64,000 nucleotides of DNA. It comes from Pontibacillus chungwhensis (GTDB lineage Bacteria > Bacillota > Bacilli > Bacillales > BH030062). The notes below the pieces were generated by a model, which was not told the origin of the DNA, did no database searches, and saw only the letters and a list, made by a program, of their open reading frames with translations. Positions 16,423 to 25,506 of the stretch are shown here, piece by piece. A program made the translations under genes and the position numbers. The stretch lies in assembly GCF_030166655.1 (NCBI RefSeq), contig NZ_CP126446.1, positions 992,001-1,056,000 on the forward strand. Reading direction: 5' to 3'. Position 1 is the stretch's first letter, and every line of letters starts with the position of its first letter.

Positions 16423-18535
16423 TAAAAACAACCAAGATCATACACTCTCGCAAGAAGACCAGGACGCACTTGTAAAGAAATACGATGTAGAATCAAGCGT
16501 CCGTGATTTATCAGGAATTGTAGGAAAAATCGTATTTTTCAGCTTATTAGCTTTTTCTCTCTATCAAATCTATTTTACTGTCATCTATCAAATACCAGCT
16601 CAAATGCACCGTTCCATCCACTTAGGATTTGCGTTAATGCTGATTTTCCTGTTATTCCCTGCAAGGAAGAAGAACTTAGAACGAGGAAAGCTCGGCTGGT
16701 ATGATTATGTTTTAGCTTTATTAAGTGTAGGAATCGGTGCTTATTGGCCGCTGAACTATGATCAAATCGTTGCTCGCGCTGGGGAAATGACGCAGGTGGA
16801 TTTCTATGTCGGAATCCTTGCGATTTTGCTTGTCCTAGAAGCGACAAGACGCGCTGTTGGAATACCGATTACGGTTATCGCAGGCTTGTTCCTTGCTTAC
16901 GCGTATTGGGGACGTCAGATGCCTGATTTCCTTATTCACCGCGGTTTGGACGTGGATACAATTGTTCAAACGATGTTCTTTACAACAGAAGGTATTTTTG
17001 GAACGCCGCTTGCGGTATCATCCACTTTCATCTTCTTATTCCTATTATTCGGTTCCTTCCTTGTGAAGACAGGCGTAGGTCAATACTTCAATGACCTTGC
17101 AGTCGCTTTAGCAGGTAAGCGTACAGGAGGTCCTGCGAAGGTAGCGATCTTCTCGAGTGCCCTTCAAGGTACGATTAGCGGAAGTTCTGTAGCGAACGTT
17201 GTAACATCCGGTTCATTCACGATTCCAATGATGAAGCGTCTCGGGTACCGCAAAGAGTTCTCAGGCGCCGTTGAAGCAGCTGCTTCTACAGGTGGACAGC
17301 TTATGCCTCCAATCATGGGTGCAGCTGCCTTCCTAATGATTGAGTTTATCGGAATTGATTACTGGTCGATTGCAAAAGCAGCAGCGATTCCAGCGATTCT
17401 TTATTTCACAGGAATTTGGATTATGACCCATTTCGAAGCCAAACGAATTGGCCTTCGTGGTCTGGATGATGATGAAATTCCAGATAAAAAAGAAGTTCTG
17501 AAGAAACTATATCTTCTACTTCCAATTGTAGCGATTGTATTCTTCTTAGCTTCTGGCTTAAGCATTATCCTATCAGCTCTTTATGGCATCTTCACAACGA
17601 TTCTGGTCGGACTTTTACGGGAAGAGAAATTCCGTAAAATCTACCCGGTCGCGTTTGGTGTTGGAGGAGTAGCCTATATCATTTATAAAGCCGTTGTAAA
17701 TGGTGGTCTTGCAGACGGCTGGTTCGTTGGTGGCCTGATTGCAGGAACGCTTACGACCATTGTCGTGAGTTACTTCTTCGATGGAAACTTTGCTGACACA
17801 ATTGATGCCCTGGTTCAGGGTGCGCGTACAGCCCTTGGCGTTGTTGCGGCTACAGCAGCTGCAGGTATGATTGTAGGGGTTGTAACGAAGACAGGTCTTG
17901 GCCTTAAATTAGCAAACAGCTTAGTAGCGCTTGCAAATGAACAGATTCTATTAACCTTATTCTTCACAATGGTAGCAGCGATCATTCTTGGTATGGGTTC
18001 ACCGACAACGGCGAACTACGTAATTACCTCTACAATCGCAGCACCTGCCATTATAGCACTAGGGGTAATGGAACTTCCGGCTCACTTGTTTGTGTTCTAC
18101 TTTGGTATTATCGCAGACATAACACCTCCTGTTGCCCTTGCAGCATTCGCGGCATCCGGGGTTTCTGGAGGAGAACCGATACGGACTGGACTCAATGCAG
18201 CCAAACTTGCCATTGCAGCCTTTATCATTCCGTATATGTTCGTCTTACAGCCTGAGTTATTAATGATCGATGCGACATTCTGGGGTCTGATCTGGATCCT
18301 GTTTACCGCGCTAGCAGGTATGATCGCAATCGGTGCAGGTATGATTGGATACTGGTACCGTAAAGTATACTGGGTTGAGAGAGTTCTTGCTGTCGCAGGC
18401 GGTTTGTCTCTTATTTATCCAGGCGTCTATTCAGATACGATCGGACTTGTTTTGTTCGGCGGAATCTTAGCTGCTCAATTCTTGTTTAAACGAGAGTTAG
18501 TAGGCCAGCCGGTGACACAAAAAAGTCGTGCGTAA
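16415..18535 (+). CDS. TRAP transporter permease, fused DctQ-DctM type
   Basis: 706-residue polytopic protein, the membrane part of a Na+- or H+-driven TRAP importer in which the small and large subunits are fused. The first 170 residues hold about four helices (DctQ-like). The large part carries DctM signatures such as GTISGSSVANVVTSGSFTIPMMKRLGY, STGGQLMPPIMGAAAFLM and GMGSPTTANYVITSTIAAPAI. The start overlaps the DUF1850 gene and uses GTG with GGAGTGAAGATGA upstream. A strong terminator closes the operon. Confidence 0.92.
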   Translation: MSDKNNQDHTLSQEDQDALVKKYDVESSVRDLSGIVGKIVFFSLLAFSLYQIYFTVIYQIPAQMHRSIHLGFALMLIFLLFPARKKNLERGKLGWYDYVLALLSVGIGAYWPLNYDQIVARAGEMTQVDFYVGILAILLVLEATRRAVGIPITVIAGLFLAYAYWGRQMPDFLIHRGLDVDTIVQTMFFTTEGIFGTPLAVSSTFIFLFLLFGSFLVKTGVGQYFNDLAVALAGKRTGGPAKVAIFSSALQGTISGSSVANVVTSGSFTIPMMKRLGYRKEFSGAVEAAASTGGQLMPPIMGAAAFLMIEFIGIDYWSIAKAAAIPAILYFTGIWIMTHFEAKRIGLRGLDDDEIPDKKEVLKKLYLLLPIVAIVFFLASGLSIILSALYGIFTTILVGLLREEKFRKIYPVAFGVGGVAYIIYKAVVNGGLADGWFVGGLIAGTLTTIVVSYFFDGNFADTIDALVQGARTALGVVAATAAAGMIVGVVTKTGLGLKLANSLVALANEQILLTLFFTMVAAIILGMGSPTTANYVITSTIAAPAIIALGVMELPAHLFVFYFGIIADITPPVALAAFAASGVSGGEPIRTGLNAAKLAIAAFIIPYMFVLQPELLMIDATFWGLIWILFTALAGMIAIGAGMIGYWYRKVYWVERVLAVAGGLSLIYPGVYSDTIGLVLFGGILAAQFLFKRELVGQPVTQKSRA

Positions 18536-18552
18536 TAGAATAATAGATGTAT

Positions 18553-18590
18553 AAAGGGAGAGATCAGAATACTGATCTCTCCCTTTTTTA
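18553..18590 (+). terminator. Terminator of the TRAP operon
   Basis: AAAGGGAGAGATCAG / CTGATCTCTCCCTTT stem with a T-run. Confidence 0.92.
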
Positions 18591-18639
18591 GTGTTTTGGT
18601 ATGAGTGAAAAGTGATGCGAGCAAGCGGGTGGCAGGGCG

Positions 18640-19055
18640 AAAGTGTCGGGACCAGCGTGGAAAGCATCAGGACGCCCGCCTCGAGCGTCAGAACCAGTCG
18701 GGAAAGTGTCAGAACGCTTGCTCCTAGCGTCGGGACCAGCTGGGAAAGCGTCAGAACACTCGACCTGACCGTCAGAACCAGTCGGAAAAGCGTCAGAACG
18801 CCCCACCAGAGCGTCGGGACCAGCTGGGAAAGCGTCAGAACACTCGACCTGAGCGTCAGAACCAGTCGGAAAAGCGTCAGAACGCCCCACCAGAGCATCA
18901 GAACCAGCCAGGAAAGCGTCAGAACACTGGTCCTAAGCGTCAGAACCAGTCGGAAAAGCGGCAGAACGCCAGCGCAGAGCATCAGAACCAGCCAGGAAAG
19001 CGTCAGAACGCCCGCCCCGAGCGTCAGAACCAGCAAGACAAGCGTCAGAACGCCT
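18640..19055. repeat. Tandem array of 21-bp units (GCGTCAGAAC core)
   Basis: About 20 units of exactly 21 bp begin with GCGTCAGAAC (variants GCGTCGGGAC, GCATCAGAAC). Variable 11-base tails alternate between two kinds: an A-ending CAGTCGGAAAA or CAGCTGGGAAA type and a GC-rich GCCCCACCAGA or ACTCGACCTGA type. Because 21 is a multiple of three, a frame with a seven-residue repeat (SVRTSRK, SVRTPHQ) stays open on the plus strand. It has no ribosome binding site and I do not call it a gene. The array fills the gap between the TRAP terminator and the end of the BCCT gene. Confidence 0.87.
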
Positions 19056-19068
19056 CACCCCCAAAACC

Positions 19069-20598
19069 CTACATACTCTTCGTCTGGTCTTGCTGACTCT
19101 TCTTGTTCTGCGGGAGTGTTTCTTTCCGGATCATCTTCAGAAACGCATACACGAAGATAAAGATAATCACGGTAAACGGAAGAGCGGATATCAAGGAAGC
19201 CGTCTGCAAAGCGTTTAATCCTCCGGCAACTAGCAGTACGGCTGAGATTGCGGCCATCAGAAGTCCCCATACAATCTTAACGAGAAGGGGCGGTTTCAAG
19301 CTTCCGTTTGTCGTCATGCTGCCTAGAATATAGGTAGCTGAGTCTGCAGATGTAACTAAAAATGTAAAGATTAACAAAATCGATAGAATCGACAAGATGT
19401 TTGTGAACGGCAGATGTTGGTATGTTTCAAATAGCGCAACCGTTACATCTTGATCGACAGCTTCTGCAATTTTTGTCCCCTCCATTAAGTCTAGGTGTAA
19501 AGCGGTTCCGCCGAATGCGGCAATCCACAGGCAAGCAATAAGCGGTGGGACAACCATAACGCCAAAGATAAACTCACGTATCGTACGTCCTCGTGATACT
19601 CGGGCGACAAACGCCCCTACAAATGGAGACCAAGCAATAACCCAGGCCCAGTAAAAGATCGTCCAGTCCCTTACCCACGTTCCTCCTTGGTACGGGGTCA
19701 GGCGAAAACTGTACTTAACGAAATTGTTAATGTAATCCCCGATACCGAGTGTAAATGTATTTAATATGAAAACGGTAGGACCAGCGATAAAGACAAATAG
19801 TAAGAGCCCTAAGCATAATCCTAGGTTCAGATTACTAAGCCACTTAATTCCTTTATTTAAGCCGGTACTCGAAGAGGTTAAGTAAATGATAACCAATACT
19901 CCGGTGATGGCTAGTTGAACGGTGGTGCTGTTTGGGATGTTGAAAACGGATTTAAGACCACCGTTCATTTGCAAAATTCCGAGCCCAAGAGAAGTAGCGA
20001 TTCCCATAACCGTTGCAATGACTGCGAGAGAATCGATGGTTGTTTTAGTCCCTTTACGACTTCCGAGTACAGGTTCCACGGCTGTTGAGATTAAGCCGTC
20101 ATTATCTTTTCTAAATTGCAAAAAGGCAATCAGTAACCCAATTATGGTAAAGACCGACCATTGACTGATGCCCCAGTGGAAGAAAGAGTACCCCATGGCA
20201 ATACGGGCGGTTTCTTCTGTTTGGGCATTTAAATCTTCAAATGGTGGGGTGAAGAAGTGGCTCATGGGTTCGGCTACACCCCAAAAGACTAAGCCGGCCC
20301 CGAATCCTGCTGAGAAAAGCATCCCAATCCACGTGAAAAAGGGGTATTCGGGTCTTGAATCTTGGGGTCCGAGTCGGATCTTTCCGTATTTACTGATCGC
20401 TAAGCCAACCAGGAAGAGAACAAACAGAAAGACAGACAAGAGATAAAACCATCCGAATTTGGTCGTGGTAAACAGAAACAAGCTCTCTGCCACGCTGCCA
20501 AATTTGTCTGGAATGATCGCCCCAATGATGACAAGGATGGAAATTGTGAGGGCTGAAATAATAAATATAGGGTTTTTTAAAGGTTGTTTTTCTTTCAT
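19069..20598 (-). CDS. BCCT-family glycine betaine/choline transporter
   Basis: Sodium- or proton-coupled uptake of a quaternary ammonium osmolyte (betaine, choline or carnitine). About 12 helices span some 509 residues. The family signature in the eighth-helix region is WTIFYWAWVIAWSPFVGAF followed by VARVSRGRTIREF, and a glycine-rich GMLFSAGFGAGLVFWGVAEP lies in helix 2. The C-terminal tail is short and charged (KKSQQDQTKSM), which may limit osmotic sensing compared with long-tailed relatives. I choose ATG 20598, nine bases after GGAG, over the ATG two codons earlier. An osmolyte importer fits a salt-living host. Confidence 0.92.
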   Translation of the reverse strand: MKEKQPLKNPIFIISALTISILVIIGAIIPDKFGSVAESLFLFTTTKFGWFYLLSVFLFVLFLVGLAISKYGKIRLGPQDSRPEYPFFTWIGMLFSAGFGAGLVFWGVAEPMSHFFTPPFEDLNAQTEETARIAMGYSFFHWGISQWSVFTIIGLLIAFLQFRKDNDGLISTAVEPVLGSRKGTKTTIDSLAVIATVMGIATSLGLGILQMNGGLKSVFNIPNSTTVQLAITGVLVIIYLTSSSTGLNKGIKWLSNLNLGLCLGLLLFVFIAGPTVFILNTFTLGIGDYINNFVKYSFRLTPYQGGTWVRDWTIFYWAWVIAWSPFVGAFVARVSRGRTIREFIFGVMVVPPLIACLWIAAFGGTALHLDLMEGTKIAEAVDQDVTVALFETYQHLPFTNILSILSILLIFTFLVTSADSATYILGSMTTNGSLKPPLLVKIVWGLLMAAISAVLLVAGGLNALQTASLISALPFTVIIFIFVYAFLKMIRKETLPQNKKSQQDQTKSM

Positions 20599-20720
20599 AC
20601 ACATCGTCTCCTTTTCATTAAAAGTGGTATGTACTCTCGATTAGGGCTCCTATAACTAATCCCATAAAATGCAAAATCTAAACATAAAAGTGAGAAGGCG
20701 ACCAGGTTCAAAGCCAAAAT

Positions 20721-20754
20721 AAAAAGGATCAAACCACATGGATTGATCCTTTTC
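20721..20754 (-). terminator. Terminator after the ferritin-like gene
   Basis: AAAAGGATCAA / TTGATCCTTTT stem read on the minus strand, with a T-rich tail. Confidence 0.85.
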
Positions 20755-20761
20755 TTGCTTC

Positions 20762-21187
20762 TTAAAGTAAACGATGAAGCGACTCAACATGACTTCTATC
20801 TTCATCAATAATTTGGTCAATGAGTTGCTTCGTTTGAGGATCTACATCGCCTTTTACAATCTCCTCTGAAAGCTCGACTGCATAATAACTTTCGGCGCGC
20901 GCTGCACTATCAATAATCTTATCCGTTTCGTCTGGCATCATGAACTTTCCGATGAATCCCTGAACAGAACCAATCAGCCCTTCATCATCTACCGGGGTTC
21001 CGTTTAGGTCCTGAATCCTTTCAGCGACTTGCTGAGCATGCTGTTTATGTTCTTGTTGAATGCGCTGGAACTCCTTTTTGATATGAGGTTCGTCGAGTTT
21101 CTGGATGTAATGTTCATAAGCGTGTACACCCATGTACTGGCCTTTTAAGAAGGTGTTTAAAGTTTTCACGATATCTTGTTGTGACAT
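20762..21187 (-). CDS. Ferritin-like (bacterioferritin-type) four-helix protein
   Basis: 141-residue helical protein of the ferritin-like superfamily. Candidate metal ligands appear as E..H patterns in two helices: GQYMGVHAYEHYIQ with EFQRIQQEHKQHAQQVAERI, and ESYYAVELSEEIVKG with IIDEDRSHVESLHRLL. It may bind iron or manganese, or act in stress protection or sporulation; no function is proven. I start at MSQQDIV, eight bases after AAAGGAG. The upstream in-frame ATG would overlap that site. Confidence 0.8.
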   Translation of the reverse strand: MSQQDIVKTLNTFLKGQYMGVHAYEHYIQKLDEPHIKKEFQRIQQEHKQHAQQVAERIQDLNGTPVDDEGLIGSVQGFIGKFMMPDETDKIIDSAARAESYYAVELSEEIVKGDVDPQTKQLIDQIIDEDRSHVESLHRLL

Positions 21188-21399
21188 CTGGATCACTCCT
21201 TTGCCCATTAGTCTTCTCTAGCTGACTAAAGGTATGTGTGCGTTGGAACAACCATTAGTCTCAGGAATTTTGATTTTTTTTACACACACCCCTCCTAAAG
21301 ACTGGTTTTGTGTTAAGAAACGGTAAAATTGGAAGTGAGCTCTCGAGAGATATGGTACTTTTACGTTGTGGTTATACAACTTAGAAGGAGTGAAGGGAC

Positions 21400-23349
21400 T
21401 TGAAGAAATCGGGGATTATTCGAATCGTTATGATTTGCTCATTAGTGCTCACATTTGTGCCTGTAAAGCAGGTAGATGCGGTTACCGAAAAAGATGTGGT
21501 CATTAGTGAGATTGCTTGGATGGGAACAACGAGTAGCTACAATGATGAATGGATAGAGCTATCTAATAACACAAGTGCTAACGTGTCTCTAGAAGGTTGG
21601 ACGTTGGAAGCTCGCGATGGTTCGCCAAGTATCTCGTTATCAGGAACAATTTCTGGTGATGGATCGTTTATCTTAGAGCGAACAGATGATACCACCGTTA
21701 CAGAGGTAGCGGCAGATATGATTTATGCAGGCTCGCTAAGCAATAGTGGTGAGGTGCTCGAGCTTCGGAATTCATCAGGTGTACTGATCGATTCTGTAGA
21801 CAAATGGTACGCAGGTGACAATTCGTCTAAATCCACCATGGAGCGAGCGAAGCTTCAAGGCAATGGAACGGATCAAGCGAGTTGGGCGGACGCAACGGAT
21901 ACATATAGTGGAGGATATGGGACCCCTTCTGTGCAAGGTGAAGAACTGCTGTGTGATTCAAAGGAGCACATCAATCAGGTATCGAATGAGGTTGGCGCGA
22001 TCAATGTATACTTTAACAAATGTGCTTATGGGAAGTATGCGACAAGTCAAAATACTGCTAATTACAATGTGAACCTGGAAGACCGATTGATACAGCGTAT
22101 TGAAGGGGCGACAGAATCAATTGACATGGCTACGTATGAGATAAATCTTCCTGGAGTCATTGACGCACTAGTCCGAAAAGCGGCTCAAGGTGTAAATGTT
22201 CGAGTGATTGCTGATGCGAAAGATGGAAGTGATCCCCATTATACAGAGCGTTATCAAACCATGCGCCTTTACCTAGAACAACTTGTCCGCGGCGAAGACG
22301 GAATAGTAGGAACCAACGATGATGTGGAGGTTTTCTCCGATTCCATTATGCTAGCTGTTGAAGACCCTGTGCTTCGTGAAGAGTTTGGGTTAACAAGTAC
22401 TCCAGTTGGTATGAAAGATGTAACCGTTGAGGTGGGTTCAGGAACGTTGTCAGGCTATAATTTAGCTGGTGGGGAAGAGAAGGCCCCTGGCAGTTTCTAT
22501 TCGCCCGGAAATCAAATGCACAATAAATTTGCTGTTATTGATGGGGAGTGGGTATTTACTGGAAGTTGGAATTTTACCGTTACAGGTTTGTATGGAACAG
22601 AAGATAATCGAAAGAATGGTGTTTTAGGTGGCAATACCCAGCACGTTGTAGAACTTCATTCGAGTGAATTAGCTGCGATTTATAAAACAGAGTTTGATGA
22701 AATGTGGGGTGCATCTGGTATGGTACCCGATCCGGCTAACTCAAACTATCATGGAAGAAAGACAGACAATACCCCGCATACCGTTACCGTTGGTGGAAGA
22801 GAAGTAGAAGTTTATTTCTCTGCAGGAGATGATGCGGTAGGCCACATGGCTGACGTTGTGAAGAATGAAGCGGACTATGGGGCATATTTCACTATATTCG
22901 CATGGTCTGATCAAACGCTTGTAAATGAACTGAAGAATAAATGGGAAGGGAGTTATAATGACTTAGAGGGGTCATTAACTGGTTTTGATGTAAAAGGGGT
23001 GTATGACGAAGGATTTTGGAATCAATGGTGGTCTGCTTCCATTGAAATGACAGGTCGTACAGCTTCTCAAACATCAACCAATAATCCTAATGTGCGCTGG
23101 AATCATGCAGCCCCAGTTTACGAGGATAATGAAGATCGTAAGCTTCACAGTAAGACGATGCTTATTGATCCTACTCACTCAGAAAGTGATCCAACAGCTA
23201 TTATTGGTTCCACGAACTGGAGCACAAATGGGAATGACATTAATGATGAGAACATGTTATTTATCCACGATGCACAGATTACGAATCAATTCCTGCAAGA
23301 GTTCTATGCTCGATATGACGCTGCAGGCGGGATACTTCCGGTTCAATAA
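21400..23349 (+). CDS. Secreted lamin-tail-domain + phospholipase D-like protein
   Basis: 649-residue exported protein: signal peptide (1-26, ending VKQVDA), then a lamin-tail (LTD) domain (about 28-150, VVISEIAWMGTTSSYNDEWI, with LEGWTLEARDG). A two-HKD phospholipase D/nuclease domain follows, with motif 1 His374-x-Lys376-x4-Asp381 (HNKFAVID) and motif 2 His583-x-Lys585-x4-Asp590 (HSKTMLID), each followed by GSWNF or GSTNWS. The likely activity is hydrolysis of phosphodiesters, in nucleic acid or phospholipid, outside the cell. The start is TTG after AGAAGGAGTG. It is monocistronic with a strong terminator. Confidence 0.88.
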   Translation: MKKSGIIRIVMICSLVLTFVPVKQVDAVTEKDVVISEIAWMGTTSSYNDEWIELSNNTSANVSLEGWTLEARDGSPSISLSGTISGDGSFILERTDDTTVTEVAADMIYAGSLSNSGEVLELRNSSGVLIDSVDKWYAGDNSSKSTMERAKLQGNGTDQASWADATDTYSGGYGTPSVQGEELLCDSKEHINQVSNEVGAINVYFNKCAYGKYATSQNTANYNVNLEDRLIQRIEGATESIDMATYEINLPGVIDALVRKAAQGVNVRVIADAKDGSDPHYTERYQTMRLYLEQLVRGEDGIVGTNDDVEVFSDSIMLAVEDPVLREEFGLTSTPVGMKDVTVEVGSGTLSGYNLAGGEEKAPGSFYSPGNQMHNKFAVIDGEWVFTGSWNFTVTGLYGTEDNRKNGVLGGNTQHVVELHSSELAAIYKTEFDEMWGASGMVPDPANSNYHGRKTDNTPHTVTVGGREVEVYFSAGDDAVGHMADVVKNEADYGAYFTIFAWSDQTLVNELKNKWEGSYNDLEGSLTGFDVKGVYDEGFWNQWWSASIEMTGRTASQTSTNNPNVRWNHAAPVYEDNEDRKLHSKTMLIDPTHSESDPTAIIGSTNWSTNGNDINDENMLFIHDAQITNQFLQEFYARYDAAGGILPVQ

Positions 23350-23360
23350 ACATCCGTAGG

Positions 23361-23396
23361 AAAGCACTTAGAGTTAAAGAACTCTAAGTGCTTTTG
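23361..23396 (+). terminator. Terminator after the LTD-PLD gene
   Basis: AAAGCACTTAGAGTT / AACTCTAAGTGCTTT stem with a four-base loop. Confidence 0.9.
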
Positions 23397-23516
23397 TTTA
23401 TGAAAACCTCCTTTCAATCGATCCTCATCATTGGTACAACCCTTATTGCTCCATCCCCTGTGGAATATTATGTTAAGATCAGAACGTAAACCGTCAAAAA
23501 AAGGAGTGTGGGGACC

Positions 23517-24047
23517 GTGATATTTGAAACGGAACGAATACGATTCAGAAAGCTTGAGAAAGATGACATGGAAATCCTTCATCGCTGGCAAAATGATACG
23601 ACTGTTCACACGAATATGAGCACGTCGATTGATCTCTATAGTATGGAAGATGTGGAAAAGTTCTATGAGAGAATGAAAGATTCCCGTAGCTATATCATTG
23701 TGGAGAAAGAAAGCGATAAGGAAATCGGGAGTATCACGCTCGTTCGCGAGAATAACCAACAGCAAAACGCTGAGTTTCTCTTGTTAATTGGAGAGAAAGA
23801 GTATTGGGGAAATGGGTATGGAAAAGAAGCCCTTCTGCTATTCCTTAATTTCGTCTTTATGGAACTGAACCTGCACCGTATCAGCCTGAAAGTCTTCTCC
23901 TTTAATGAGAAGGCGAAGGGGATGTATGAGCGTATGGGCTTTAAAGTAGAGGGGCAATTACGAGAAGCATTTTTCCGAAATGGAAAATGGCACGACCTGT
24001 TTATTATGGGAATGCTCCAGGACGAATACATGGCGTTGTATAAATAA
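23517..24047 (+). CDS. GNAT acetyltransferase, RimJ/RimL-SpeG-like
   Basis: 176-residue GNAT enzyme. N-terminal FETERIRFRKLEKDDMEILH, acetyl-CoA-binding IGEKEYWGNGYGKEALLLFL, and late LHRISLKVFSFNEKAKGMYERMGF match the RimJ/RimL/SpeG group, which acetylates protein N-termini, polyamines or antibiotics. The acceptor is not determined. I use GTG 23517, ten bases after AAGGAG; the GTG at 23508 is only one base from that site. A terminator follows. Confidence 0.88.
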   Translation: MIFETERIRFRKLEKDDMEILHRWQNDTTVHTNMSTSIDLYSMEDVEKFYERMKDSRSYIIVEKESDKEIGSITLVRENNQQQNAEFLLLIGEKEYWGNGYGKEALLLFLNFVFMELNLHRISLKVFSFNEKAKGMYERMGFKVEGQLREAFFRNGKWHDLFIMGMLQDEYMALYK

Positions 24048-24055
24048 GGCACTCG

Positions 24056-24091
24056 GCACTTTCGCGAAAGAGAAGCGAAAGTGCTTTTTTT
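24056..24091 (+). terminator. Terminator after the acetyltransferase
   Basis: GCACTTTCGC / GCGAAAGTGC stem and T7 tail. Confidence 0.9.
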
Positions 24092-24247
24092 ATTTTAGGG
24101 AAGGTACTTCTTTTCTCCGAAGTATATTTTAGAAGGGGAATAATTGGATATATATGCTAAAATGAGAGGATAAGAGCTTCTCCGTTTGGCAAGCACCAAG
24201 AGAGCATCTGATAGATTGACATATCAAGAGTATAGGAGATGGGTAAC

Positions 24248-24967
24248 ATGAGGATGGATCGATTATCGCCAGAGAAAGCGGCTGGTTTGTTTGTAGATGC
24301 ATTTTATCCAAAGTGTAAGGCTGCGTTGTTGGCTGGAAGTACGGTTCGAGGGGAGGAAACGGAGAAGTCGGATTTAGATATTATTATTTTTGATGATACG
24401 CGGCTAGCTTCGTACCGAGAATCTCTCATCGCTTATGAATGGCCTGTTGAAGTATTTGTATACAGCTTGAGTTCCTATCAATCATTTTTTGAAAGAGATG
24501 TAGAACGAGCGCGTCCGTCTTTGCCCCGAATGGTGGCGGAAGGGGTTATCATAAAAGGATGGGATGTGGTAATGCCGATCAAAGCAGAAGCAGATTATCT
24601 TTTAAATCTTGGACCGGAGAAGTGGACAGAAGAAACGATTCGAACGAAGCGTTATTTCCTCACGGATACGCTGGATGATTTCATAGGAAGTCAGGACAGG
24701 ACGGATGCCATGTGTGTATCGTGGACGCTAGCGGATAAGCTTAGTGAATTTGTGCTCCGGACGAACAGAAAATGGATTGGATCTTCTAAGTGGATGATTC
24801 GCTCTTTGAAAGACTATGATCCTCAATTTGCGACTCGTTTCATCGATGCGTTTGACCGTTTTTATACATATGGGGATAAAGAGAGCGTTATTCAGCTGAC
24901 AGAGGACGTGCTGCAGCCTTTTGGTGGCAGGCTGTTTGAAGGATTTGTGCTGGGGGAGAAGGAGTAA
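24248..24967 (+). CDS. Nucleotidyltransferase-fold protein
   Basis: 239-residue soluble protein with the polymerase-beta-type NTase signature: AGSTVRGEETEKSDLDIIIF has the GS motif and the DxD metal pair. The rest is a helical domain with no motif that I can assign. It could modify a small molecule such as an aminoglycoside, or an RNA. ATG 24248 is nine bases after GGAG; the ATG at 24239 is too close. It is the first of three closely spaced genes (21 bp to the Nudix gene), so probably an operon with the ANT(6)-like gene. Confidence 0.8.
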   Translation: MRMDRLSPEKAAGLFVDAFYPKCKAALLAGSTVRGEETEKSDLDIIIFDDTRLASYRESLIAYEWPVEVFVYSLSSYQSFFERDVERARPSLPRMVAEGVIIKGWDVVMPIKAEADYLLNLGPEKWTEETIRTKRYFLTDTLDDFIGSQDRTDAMCVSWTLADKLSEFVLRTNRKWIGSSKWMIRSLKDYDPQFATRFIDAFDRFYTYGDKESVIQLTEDVLQPFGGRLFEGFVLGEKE

Positions 24968-24987
24968 AAGAATAAAGGGGGACTAGG

Positions 24988-25506
24988 ATGTTTTATAAGG
25001 AATACCGGGAAGAAGAGGCACATGAGAAACACTACCCTGTGCGTCGCAGGAAAGCTGTACGAGCCGTGATCTTGAAGGAGGATAAAATCTTACTGATTAA
25101 GACGAATCAAGATATTTATGCTTTTCCAGGTGGCGGGGTTCAATCAGGTGAGCGAGATGATGAAGGGGTTATCCGGGAAGTGGCTGAAGAAACCGGTTAT
25201 ACTGGATGCGCGGTGCATGAGAAAGTTGGGGCGGTCGTTGAGAGTAACGTCGATCATAAAAAGACCGACCAGTTATTTGAAATGGTTTCTGACTACTATA
25301 GGTGTGAACTCATCCATGAGAAAAAGGTTCCGCAACAGTTAGAGGATTATGAGCAAGATGAAGAATACGATCCTCAGTGGGTGAAGATTGAAGATGCGCT
25401 CAGACAAAATGAATCAGAAAGAGGGGCTCAAGAGGCGCGGTGGCTCAAGCGGGAAATCTTTGTCCTTAAAATGTTACAAAAGCAGTTAACGGAGGGGACT
25501 CGATGA
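24988..25506 (+). CDS. Nudix hydrolase
   Basis: 172-residue pyrophosphohydrolase. A complete Nudix box G-x5-E-x7-REVAEETGY is present (GGVQSGERDDEGVIREV and following), just after LLIKTNQDIYAFPGGGV. The substrate is unknown; nucleoside diphosphate derivatives are usual. It has an AAAGGGGGACTAGG site. The last four bases overlap the start of the ANT(6)-like gene, indicating translational coupling. Confidence 0.92.
   Translation: MFYKEYREEEAHEKHYPVRRRKAVRAVILKEDKILLIKTNQDIYAFPGGGVQSGERDDEGVIREVAEETGYTGCAVHEKVGAVVESNVDHKKTDQLFEMVSDYYRCELIHEKKVPQQLEDYEQDEEYDPQWVKIEDALRQNESERGAQEARWLKREIFVLKMLQKQLTEGTR

Noticed and set aside
6500-19055. CRISPR arrays
   Set aside because: Units are about 21 bp in total, with imperfect cores and no spacer-length gaps. 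No cas genes are in the window.
18612-19160. Plus-strand frame with a seven-residue repeat (SVRTSRK-like), and minus-strand partners
   Set aside because: A 21-bp period keeps any stop-free frame open. There is no start signal, and the frame runs into the BCCT gene on the other strand.
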